Positions 25,506 to 36,670 of a stretch of DNA of 64,000 nt are shown here, piece by piece; the stretch's first letter is position 1; each line of letters opens with the position of its first letter. The stretch is taken from assembly GCA_002189035.1 (NCBI GenBank), contig NEEC01000017.1:2232001-2296000 (forward strand), read 5' to 3'. Origin of the DNA: Utricularia gibba (Eukaryota; Streptophyta; Magnoliopsida; Lamiales; Lentibulariaceae). A model generated the notes under the pieces. That model was not told where the DNA came from, searched no databases, and worked only from the letters and a program-made list of their open reading frames with translations. Made by a program: the position numbers and the translations under genes.

Positions 25506-28500
25506 TCATGTAGCAGTGACTGCTGCTTGGGAATCGAAACTTCCAGCTCCTGGAAGTCCTGTTTCTCTTATGACTCTGGGATGAATTACTTTGAATGGTT
25601 GTGAACTGTATGGTCTTCGTAGCAAACTCAGCGGCATCCGCACCAACTGCTTGCGGTTCCGTCTACCTTTCACTAGAATACCAAAGGTTTTTTCGCCTTC
25701 GGTTGTCCACTGCCTTGCAAGATGATCATTGCAACTATGAGCTTCTTCATTTGGACCACCACTGCTGTTCAACAGGTTAATTGGAAAGTTGACACCATCA
25801 ATACTAGAATTATCACACAGACCAGCCTCCCCCAAATGAATGATCGCCTCACCTGAATCTGGAGCTGCATCTTCTTCTTTCTTGGTCTCATCAATAGTGT
25901 CAAGGTCAGCAGGTAAATGAGATGTCACACCTAAGTTCTCTGAGGTTACAGATAATTCCTTTTCATCCAAAACAGGCTGAGGAACTGATTCAACCACTGT
26001 AGGAGATGTGAATTCAACCATGTGACTGCCAGGCCAAATCCCATGGATGTACTCGGGTGCACCATCACATTGCCAGGAAAACTGGCTCTGGGGATGAAAA
26101 TGGTTACCGGCCAGATGAAAGCTGGTAGGGGGCATTGTCTGTGCCTGTGTGTAGGGTGGATACATCAACGGCATATGGATGATATTAGGAGTCAGTGGTG
26201 GCGACGGATAGTGGTGGTGAGGAGGGGAGGTTGGACTGGGTAAAATAGTGGCATGACCTGGATGAAGGCTAACGTTCATTGGCCAAGTGCCAATTGGTGG
26301 AACAGGAACCAGACCAGAAGAAAATGGCATGCTGATGGGCAATGGTGTTACCCGGGGAGAAACAAGTGATGGATTGTATGGAGCTGCTGATGCTGATAAC
26401 TTCTTGCTTGGAGCTTCTTTACAGTAACCAGACAGGTCCTTCATTCCTTCCTCAACCTCCTGAAAGATTGAATTTGATTCATCGCTTGGTTTAGAATCCA
26501 GTGCATCTTCAGTACAAGCAAGACCTTCTGTAGATAGGCCATAGTGTTCCACGTTCTCTGATGAGTCTTTCATTTCATCTGTCTCAGTTGGGTGAGGCAA
26601 AAGCAATGGGGCAACACTGTCAGAGACATCTACCATATCCTCAACATCTGTAACATGAACTGAAACTATCTCTTCCTTCCTATCCAAAGCTTCATTTGCA
26701 ACTGTCACTTCGGCAGGACTTTCATCTTTCATTTCGGAAACATCCTCTTCATCCTTACAACCCATATGCAGATCTTTTTCTAAATCTAGTGATACGAAAA
26801 CAGATTCCTCAGCAACTATGCTCTGCTGTACTTCTTCTAGTTCTCCTTTCTCATCGCTGATCAACATTGGAATGGTACCGGGAGGTGCTAGAGCAACTTC
26901 CTTGTATGAGGGAGATTTACCAAAATTCACTATTGAACTTCTCTTGGAAACTCTCCTGACCTCACTTGGTGGTGCTGATAAAGGCCTTGACTCTACTGCA
27001 CCAGTATTATCTTTCAACCTCTCAGCTCCAGCATCCAAGGTAGATGGAGAAGAAGACTTCACTCTGTAAGCAAGTGTCTTGACTAATTTTTTTCCAAATT
27101 TGGCTCCAGAAGATGTACTCTTTGCCACATAATACTCTGCGGTTCTTCCTGGAGATGATGATCGCTTCCTCAACACATAATACTTTCCACTTTGAAAATT
27201 ACGCTTCAGGACAGTATGATCTTCTTCAGTGACAACATCTTTTCTGTGATGATTCACCGTCTTACCCGCATACTGCCGCCTCTGAGCTTTTCGTCTTCCA
27301 AAAAATCCAGATGATCTTAGTCTTTGAACTGGCTGCCATCCTTCTTCTCCTTCAACATGTTTTCCAACATTCGAAGTAGGAACTGTTTCGGGAACAAGTA
27401 AAGGCTGCTCGGTTTGGACAGGCTTCTCTTCATTGGGCACTCCCGTTTCCTCGGGATGAACTTTAAGTGACGAAGATTCATGACTTTTCGAGGAGTCAGG
27501 ATCAGAAGAAGAATCTTGTTTTTCCTCCACAGCCTCCGTAAGAAGGGGTTCTGAGTCTGAGGCTGCTGGATTTTTCTGAAATAACATTTTTGCCTACAAG
27601 CAAGTAAAAGAAAAAAAAGACACCGTGTTATGAATTCATACATGTGGACACTTCACCGAATGAAAGTACCTTGGCTACAAGATTTCTTCTTTTGGATCCT
27701 GCTGCATCTTTCCCTTTAGCATCTTCACTTGGATTAATGTAGTCCAGCAAATCTGTCACACTGTAAAATAACAATCATAAGAACGTGTGAGTTAGATAAA
27801 TCAGCACTGTTCTGTTAAGTTTGATACTATTTTTAATAGAAAGCAATTTGTGACTATCAAACTAAACTCTAAACCCTAACATTAAAATAAAATACGACAA
27901 TATCATGCAGCATTGGACCAAATGTGTTTTAAACCGGGACATTGAAACAAAGAACATAAGCCACGGTACGAATTCCCTTTCAAACCAAACAGCAAAATTA
28001 GACCCTAATCATGACTGCAACTCTAAATTAAGTCAAACATTTCTGTTAAAACCCGAATAGGGAAGGCAAGTTTGAACTTGAAATTCAATTCAGGACCAAC
28101 CCATTTTCTCCACATTAAACGGAAGAATGTTATTCACCTTAGGTGGCCCTTGCTAGCAATAGATGCATCAGGTTTCCGGGTGCCATTTCGTGCAGCCTCT
28201 TGTTGCTCAAAAGCTTTTGATTCAAAATACTCAAGCCATGCTGCAGCATCCTGCAATACAATTTACACAAGGGTTGGAATTTAAATAACAACATAATGTT
28301 TTATTTTGAGGCTAAAATGTATACTTGTGTGCGAAGGTCATCTGGACCAAGCTTTGATCTAAGTATTTGTAAAGTTGTTTGTTCATGCTGAACACTCAAC
28401 GGGAATGCCTCCATCAACGAAAGGGCAATTGCAATGGCATGATAACTTGCTGCCGTCTGGAAAACATCAAATGCATTAGAAGTTACGACAAATCTGAATG

Positions 28501-31500
28501 GAAAATGCTAAAAGGGAAACTTGCTAAAAAAAGTATAAAGGAACCTGTATATGATCTGGCCCAAGAAGCCTTTGATTGCACTTGAGGGCTTTATGGAGAT
28601 ATCTAAGAGCAAGATGCACGTTACCAAGACCCTCTTCCATCATGGCCACATTTATGTATGTAGCAGCAGTGTTTGGGTGAGAAGGGCCACATGTGAGATG
28701 TAGGAGATAGAGTGCTCGTTTCACATATCTATATAGCATGAAATCAAGCCATTCATCAAAGGAGAACGAAGCAAAATAGAGCAGAAGACCCAAGCGAAAG
28801 AGACCACAGTTTGTAAATCTACATACTTGAGAGCTAATTCTGTGTGCTGTAGCCTGTAGTAGAAAACAGCAAGATCCCCGTAGCTTTTCATGGTATCGGG
28901 ATGATCAAGACCAAGTTCCCGCTCATTAATATCTAATGCTTTCTGCTGATATATTGTAGCCTGTACAAGGTGAACCACATCAACCTTGTGCATTTGGTAA
29001 TGCAAGTCTATAGAACACAGAGATATTTGTTTGGGACAAATACATTTATTAACTGGAAAGTGTTAATACTCCAGAAGACCATTGCTTCTAAATTTTCAAA
29101 TAAAAAAGCAATAAATAAAAAGTAAGTAGCACTATGTAGCTCCACTGCATCCAAACCTTTAACTTTTATACCTGGTTAAAATCTCCTGTGTGATACAAAA
29201 CAACAGCAAGAAGGCTGTAGGCACCGGCCGTCATCCGATGATAAGGACCACACACAGCCACCAACTTTGCAAGGGCCTATAAAAACACATAAAAATGTAG
29301 CTATTTACCAAAAAATAATCCCTCTAAATCAAAGTAAGTTTCAAGAACAAATCACTGAGAATGCTCACCTTTGTCCCATAGCTGACAGCTTCCTCAAGTC
29401 TCCCCTTGTCAAGCGCTGTTTTAGAAGACTCCAAGAGTTGCCGTCCATCCGCAGAAGAGCAAGCCGCTTGCTGAAGGTGCCCATAGACAGATTCTCAATC
29501 AGGAAAGCTTGTACATAAAAAATAGTAACCCGAGACACTTTATTTTTTGTAAGAACTATGCCAACCTTATGCACCGGAACGAGGGAGACTATGTCTTCCT
29601 TTTGAAAAGGATGGGCTGAGTCCATATCAAAGTCCCTAGGTACAAGTTCTATCCCCACCTACGCAAAGAGAGAAATCCTAATTAGTTTACACATACATAA
29701 AAGCAGAAAATGCTAGAGCGTTGATCCACTGCTGAAAACTTTAAAGCACACGTTCTACCATAATTTATACCTTATGACACAAGCCACGAAGAATTGCGAG
29801 TTTTCTCACACTACCATAGTTTGAAATGTTTAGCTGCCAATCATATCTCTTCCTTAAAAATACTTCAAGCCATTTATATACTAAAGGATGGATACCACAA
29901 GAGGGATCCAAATGAGCATCTTCAGGAACACCAAGCATCAAATTCAGTGCATCAGCAATAGCTGTAGCCATTTTCTCGGGTTTCTCAACAGCAGATATTG
30001 TTGCCTGTAAAATATGCTTAAAGGCTCGCACCATCATCTCATGGATGCAGAGAGATTGCACATGTGACAGCTTCTCCGAAAGTTTAACCTGTTTAACACA
30101 AAAATTGTTAAGCTAAGCAAGGTAGATCTAAAAAATTGGAGCTCTAGATAAGATGCATAATACACCAGATTCAAAGTAATTAAACTTAATTTCATGAAAC
30201 ATACAACTTGACCAAGGGAACGCATGCGAAGGCCTCGAGTGTGCATGAAATCTGTTAGTGTCCGGCCATCCACGGGTGACAATTCTAAGGATCCAAAATC
30301 TGCTACCTGCATTATCGGCTCATAAGATTTGAATAAGATCTCAACGCCATTGTGTAACAAGAAAGGAAAGCAGTAGTGGTACCAGCTTAGGCAGTGCAAC
30401 TTCATCATAATATTTCTTCGATAGCTCAACCAATTCTTCAAGAGACTGTAAGGAAATAAAATGATGACTCAGTAAATTGCACACCATATCATTCAAGAAA
30501 ATCAAAGCATGATTTTCTGTCGCAATTTATGTCCTAAAATTTTTTCAACTTTTTCCACACAATTGAGCTGCTGTGTGAAGTTTGTTAAATTTAAACAGCC
30601 TGGAACCTTACGGAACCTGGAACAATTTCTGCTCATGAAACAAACATTAAAAAAAAAACTCTGACAGCAAGAAATAAGTTACATGTGAACAGAAAGTAGC
30701 ATTATGAAATGAAAGGGTCATTTTTGCACTCTTTCATTTAAAATCTATGTTACCTTTCTATGAAGCCCAGTTCCTGATTCTTTTAACCGAGCGAAAGCGG
30801 CATCTGGGATCAACTTTTTGACCAAAAGCTCATCCTCATTAGCATCAGTATCAACCTTGGATTCAGTGACACTTGTGGTCCTTTTAGCCTCAATTTCGAC
30901 AATTTCTGAAGTAGAGGTAACATCTTCCTTTTTTGACTCTTCATTGCTTCCATCCAAATTCTTTTTCCTATTTCTAAGGGATTTCAGAGGCGTTCCTAGT
31001 CCCTCAACCTTCTTATCATTCTTGGTCTTCTCATTAGATGGTTTCTTCTCTTTTTCTGTCTTTTTCTGGTCTTGTAAATGTTGTATCCAGCAGGCCCCAA
31101 GTTCCCACCTTATAAAGGTGTCCATTTCAGATTTTTCTTCATTTAGCTTTGCAATACTTTCATCTAATACTTTCTCAACAAATACTTGAGGTGACCCCTC
31201 GAGTTCTGAATTTCTAGAAGTTGATATTGGTTTGCCATGGCAAGCATTTTCATGAAGAAGAAGCCTCAAACTGCAGATATAAAAATGAAATTATAAACCC
31301 ACTCAAAATAAACCAATGAAAGGAATGTAGGTTGTTCACCTATTGATATTTAGGGCATTAGCACCTCCATCTGGCTGCTCTATGACAATTTGGCTTTGTG
31401 GTGGAGCATCAACAGGGGCATCGGTAATCCCTTGAACTTTCACACTAGCAATATAACCACAGTACCGTACTGTCACAACACCAAGGGTAGCAATATCCTG

Positions 31501-33700
31501 AAAGAAAATAAATCCATCGGATTAGAGCACAAACCATCTGATCGAATCAATGTACACTTCTTCCGCAATACTTACATGGGCAGCAGTATTTTCATCTGCG
31601 GTAATACCCTTAAGCAAGTTTCTCTCACCCAATTTCTTAGTCTCCAATCCGATTGCTAACTGTCCATCAATCTTGGTATCAACTTTGAGACTAGCATTTG
31701 GAGCATCCTTGATGATAGAAACGTCCAGGTCCCCAACTTTCTCGGAGTAGATTATGTGACCATTAGGAATGGAGTGAGCCAAGTCCGGATTACCCATTAC
31801 ATGTCTCACAGCTGAGACAGCTCTGAAAATGGCAGCATCTACGAGTAAACTATGGAGAAGAAAAGCCTTGCGATCTCGAATTTGTCTCTCTTCAGCTGTT
31901 TTGCATGGCATCGAGGCCACGAACATAAGTTCATTTGCATAAGGCAGCACATCGCATTTCCCATCCCTGGCTGGACTTCCTCCATTGCCACCCCAGTTTC
32001 CATCCTCTGTCGGCAGAGGAGGAAATGTCGAGGGTGCATGTGCAGCGGTGGGTGGGATAAGCCAGGTATTTGCTCTGTAACCGAAGGGGAGGTTCCCAAA
32101 CTGCATTGAAATATGGTTACAAGATCATAACCACCTTCTAAAAATCCAAAAGGACGTGGATGAAAAAAAAAATGCAACAAGCTAATGAGATACAAACCTA
32201 CCTTATTTCTCTCCGAGAATGCTTTCATAAGCTCATCATAAGCCTGAAATGGAAAAATATTCTGATCACGAAAACAAAATGAAACAAAAAAAAAGGATTA
32301 ACAACGACAATGAAGTATTATGCTAACATTATCAAAGGGTCTGCTCAGTTGTCTCAATAGATCAACCAGATTGTGACAGAGAACTTGCTGTTTTCCACTA
32401 CAGTAGAAGCCTTTTCTTGAAGCTTCTACCAACACCACTTTTCCATTACACAATTTCACCTGCAGAAAGGCACAGCATATCACATATAGAACAATGAACT
32501 CAAGGTTATCCAGTTCATATCACAGGCTTCGGGTTTCTCACTTCGAGACTGAAAAGATGATCAGCACCACATTCTCCATCGCCGGTTTTCTTCGTTGCCC
32601 TCCTTATAACTGGCATTCAAACACAATTTACTGAGGATTTAGTTCCGAATCCGTCAGAATCGCTTCCAACAAGTGATCAGTAGTTAGAGTGGCTGCATTA
32701 CATTGAAGAGGCGGAGTGAGATGAGATAACGAGAAAAACTCGTAAAAACATCCGAGCTTCGGCGAGGTGTTCTCCATTTCTCCTTCACCATCGCCTCCCG
32801 AACCTTCCTTTCTTCCAGACGCCAGTTCCGAAGCCGGCGACGGCGGCGGTGAGGAATTATCTTTGCTGCTCTTCGCTCTCGGCGACCTTCCAGACTTCTT
32901 GCTACTTTTGCCATCCTGCGAACCGTTACCATCCTTGAGCACCGACGGTCCAAACGACGTGGTGCAGGCGACGATATCCAACAACCTCCTAACATGCGCT
33001 GCCGCGCTCTCCTCGTCGTAGTCCTCTGCGTTGCAATTACCCCTCGTTAGCAAGGGCAAAATAGGGTTTTCGTAGCACACCAGTCGTTAACTCACCTTCA
33101 ACGAGGGTCAGCGTACAGGGCTTGAGTGCGGTAACGTCCACCGTGTCCTTCAACCGTGGGCCCCGCACCTGTTCCAACCCCAGCAACGGATAATACATCC
33201 AAAATAATAATAATAAAAATCCCTCAGTTAAACTAAAATCCCCCTAATAAAACATATTTAATATTCATTAAAAATAAACAAATGTACGGTAATCAACCTC
33301 GTGGGATAGTGAGAAACTGGTGATGCTACACGTCAATGTGTTCACCCCAGCAATCTCCGGATGTCCAGAATCCGGTCCGTCGATATCCCCTGAAACGAAA
33401 CCGAATTCCACCATCACCATATGCAAAATCGAACCGTACGGAAAGGATTCCCGGTTCGGCCGTCGAACCAGGGCACCCACCTTCAACACGACATGAGTTT
33501 CGTCAGGGAGATTCACTTTGACATCCATCAGAACGGGAAGAGCTGCGAGGTGCGAGCATCGCACAAGGCCAAACACAGTCACAAGAAGAATCTTCAACCA
33601 ACGAATGAACGAAATGGAATGGAGTGGACGGACACGCACCTTTATCCTCTTTCTTCTTCTTCTCCCCCTTGCTCTTGCCGCGCCCATTCTTCGGAGCCAT
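25506..33700 (-). CDS. REC1: REC/TSS-family CLU protein (REC1-like)
   Basis: REDUCED CHLOROPLAST COVERAGE proteins are cytosolic/nuclear homologues of CLU/FRIENDLY that set chloroplast compartment size. Twenty-three exons, about 1858 residues: 33700-33640, 33542-33481, 33389-33298, 33168-33096, 33025-32702, 32609-32542, 32459-32328, 32243-32202, 32100-31576, 31497-31340, 31270-30754, 30445-30383, 30306-30208, 30088-29771, 29658-29566, 29470-29369, 29276-29172, 28960-28827, 28728-28545, 28456-28325, 28250-28138, 27760-27670, 27593-25506. Seen: Lys-rich start [21 protein letters not shown] region; CLU core (about 285-560) with [39 protein letters not shown]; TPRs at about 905-1100 ([20 protein letters not shown]). 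A 695-residue last exon has [14 protein letters not shown] and a Pro/His-rich tract. Exon 3 is 92 bases where phase needs 93: one base missing in the C4 run 33345-33348. Other junctions agree. Confidence 0.9.
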
Positions 33701-34652
33701 CTATCCGCCTCTCCTTCTTTCAACTGCTCCGGTCACTCAAGGGCAGCAGGAGGGCAATACGAGAGTCACGGGTGGCGGTGACTACTGCGGCATATAGAAT
33801 GCGATTGAAGTCGATCAGCGAATGGAACAGAGCGCTGCGGAATGAATCGTCGTCAATTTCGATCGGCGTGTGGAAGCTGTGAGCGTGAAGACGGTGGAGT
33901 TGGGAATGAGGGAGGAGTAGAAACAGAGGAGTTCGAATTGAAGAGACAAGATGAGATTTTGTGAGCCGAGTGCGATAAGGAAGGAAGGGCTGAGATTTAG
34001 TCTCCGCCTCCTGCACTGCACCACCTCTCTCTCCCTCCTCTTCCTCCTGCTCTAATTAATTAATTATTTTATTTTATTATCTTGTTCCATTTCAACAGAT
34101 TTTTCTCAGACTGTAAAAACAAAGTGTTAATGAACAGTATCTATTTATTCTAGATCTATGTTTGGCATATTTTATTAAAAATTTTTTTTGAAAATTAAAC
34201 TAGAATGGAGATTTTATATTTTCTTTAAAAATACAAAATATTTCCACATTTTTTAATTTTTTGAATTGAAAATAATTATATTTTAATAATAGAATTGTTT
34301 CTGAAAAAGTAAAAATAAATTAAATAAATTGATTTTTGTTACAATAAACAGAAGCATAAAATCGGATAAAATATATGAAAGTAAATGAATGTGAAGGAAT
34401 TGGGCCACGTCATCACCGCCCCCGATCTCATTTTCTAATCCAGCGGATGGCTGTGGTCTGTTTTCCTCCGATTGTATTGAAAATTCTATGTACTGAAATA
34501 GACAAGGATAGAACGCTTGCTTTTTAAGGTAAAAACCCAGACCCTGCTCAAGGGTATACCTTCTTGTTCGTAGCATTCTACATATGTGAACAGATCCCAA
34601 AGTATCAGTGGGACAGGAAGCTGAGATAACAAAAACAGTAGCAACGGCGACC
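33701..34652. other. REC-like 5' region and SDE2 3' spacer
   Basis: REC-like leader and promoter (33701 to about 34030, with short pyrimidine-rich tracts), then AT-rich spacer (34040-34400) and the SDE2 3' flank. No coding exon is recognised. Confidence 0.4.
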
Positions 34653-36355
34653 TCATTTCTTGGCAAACAGCTTCTTTGGAAGCTTCTCCAGGGGTGTGGT
34701 TTTCAGGAGAAAGAGCCTGGCCGCACGTTCTTGCAGGGTGCCACCGCACTTCAAACCCCGGCTCATAAGTTCTGACTTCAAACGCTCTAACCCAAGAACC
34801 TACATTGAAGATTGGCATGATGTGTAACAGACAAACCCACCATTGAAATTCAGTAATTGATATGGGAATGCTAAGTATGGAGAGGAAAATCAAGGCACAT
34901 ACCTCTAACTCTAGAGCTGAATTGTATTCATTCCAGTTCAAGGGTTGGGCAGATCTTCAGGCTTTTCGATAACATGAGATGGATCTTTGTGACCTGCATC
35001 AGGTATCACCAAGCTAGTACACGATTCAGCAGAGGAAGGGATTCCGCTTTTGCCCATTGAAGGTTGGGAATCCTGGGCCATTTCTGGAACAACTTCACTA
35101 CGGTCTTGGGCGAGCTGGTTTACGAGAGGAGTATCAACACAAGCCACATCACCGGCACCATCTTTGCTGCCAGAGGCTGCGGGGTTGTCTGAAACAATGT
35201 CTTCTACGGGTGTGCTGCCGCCGGAAACTTGACCAAGAGATTCATCATCGATTTTTCCACCAGTAACTGAATCCGAATCTTTGCTGGAATCAGAATGACT
35301 GCCGTTGTCTATTACAACTGACTTATCGTGTTCCTCCTCTTGCTGATCAATTTCATCCCCATCCGAGTCTTCACTGTCGCTATCATCCACCTTTCTCTTC
35401 CCAAACCTTTGACAAAAAGAATAACAGATGAATTAGAAACTACAACGAAGAATTCCTGCTAGGAATGTAGAGAACCTTAGGCAGGAAATGAAAAAATCAC
35501 ATCTTCATTCAAAATGACGAACAAAACCAAATTTTTAAAGATCAAGCAAAAAAGGATGCATGTCAACACAATGAATTTCAAAGGGGTTCCGAGAGAGTAC
35601 CAGATCTTCAGTCTCTTTGATGCAGATCCATTTTCCCCGCCCTCATCCTTTCTCTTCAAGCTTGATAACCCTTTTACAGACTGCTGAATCGCCTTTTCGA
35701 CCTTCTCGATACATAATTCCGAGTCCTCCCTATACTTTGCGACATACTTCTCAGCACTATCTGCTCCGGCAGTCTTTCCACTTTTCGAAACCTCTTTCAA
35801 CTTCTTTCGCAAAAAGTCATCAGCCATCTTCTCCAACTTTCTTTCCTCGGCCGCGGCCCTCCACTCTTCCAACTTCTTTTCAGCATTCACATGCCTTAGC
35901 CTCCGCCCACTCATATCCCGACAAGCATCAAAATTGTTGGTCTTCTTCTGCCCAGCTTTCGTCGCAGCACCTCTGAGAAGTGATCCAAACCCCCCTTTCC
36001 CTCCCCTAAGCCTGAGCGATAAATTCACAACAATAGGGAAATTTCCTGAAATATCGCCTTCAGCGATGGGAAAACTACATTGCACACGATTCTTCTCTCG
36101 GGCCAACTGGGAATCGCAATAAGCACCACTATTCTCAGGTTTCGTGTCAAGAATCAGAACTTGATCGCCGTGGAGAACCCTCGAGTTGTTAATTAGGAGC
36201 AACTGCTCACCTGCGGCTATGGAGGTAAGGTTTTGGATGTGGCGTTTTAGGTCAGCGACGGAGATTGTGGGAACGTCGAAATTTAACAATCTGTGCTTCC
36301 CATCGAGCAATTTCACGAGGACCTGACGGATTCTCGAGTCGGAAGATTCCATCAT
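34653..36355 (-). CDS. SDE2: SDE2 homologue, ubiquitin-fold splicing/genome-maintenance factor (one frame break)
   Basis: SDE2 is a nuclear protein. In yeast and humans its N-terminal ubiquitin fold is cleaved after a Gly-Gly, and the rest acts in splicing and replication stress. Exons 36355-35601, 35406-34903 and 34799-34653 would give about 468 residues. Seen: ubiquitin fold near 10-118, the processing motif [14 protein letters not shown] at 116-128, [17 protein letters not shown], a coiled Lys/Glu-rich helix, a nuclear-signal-like [14 protein letters not shown], an acidic Ser/Asp middle, and a C-terminal SAP-like domain ([24 protein letters not shown]) ending LPKKLFAKK. Exon 2 is one base short: the frame meets TGA at 34938-34940, while the conserved continuation [13 protein letters not shown] is in the next frame. 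The loss is probably in the C3 run at 34942-34944. At4g01000 is the relative I recall. Confidence 0.85.
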
Positions 36356-36666
36356 CAGGGACTGAGCGAAGCAATCAAAGCTATTCTCAACCGTCGAACC
36401 ACGACCCTGCGATCTGAGTTTCCAAAAGGGACGACGTTGTTTTGAATTTGGGGATTTTTTTTTTATTCAGTGAACGTCAATATGGGCTGGGCCTGAGAGA
36501 ATACGAGGCTTATTTGGGCCGGGTCGGGTTAGGTTTTATTATATTTAATTGGGCAATCTGGGAGATTCTCTCTCTCTCGCTCTCGCTCTCTCTCTCATAG
36601 CTTCACAAATTTCCAAGCCAAACAGTTGAAGTGAAGATTTTTTATGAACCAAGAGAGCAATCTGGG
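36356..36666. promoter_or_regulatory. bidirectional promoter between SDE2 and ATG6
   Basis: Only 311 bp separate the two divergent start codons. TGGGCT/TGGGCC site-II motifs occur at 36483, 36488 and 36515. A CT-rich tract (36567-36597) lies in the probable ATG6 leader. Such short divergent spacers with site-II elements are typical of constitutively expressed plant gene pairs. Confidence 0.55.
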
Positions 36667-36670
36667 ATGA
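36644..36670 (+). other. 8-codon uORF overlapping the ATG6 start codon
   Basis: An ATG at 36644 opens an 8-codon frame whose TGA overlaps the ATG6 ATG as ATGA (36667-36670). If it is in the mRNA, translation of ATG6 would depend on leaky scanning or reinitiation at the overlap. Confidence 0.5.

Noticed and set aside
33421-33882. 153-codon + strand frame across the REC-like start
   Set aside because: Antisense to real REC-like exons and leader; low-complexity translation.
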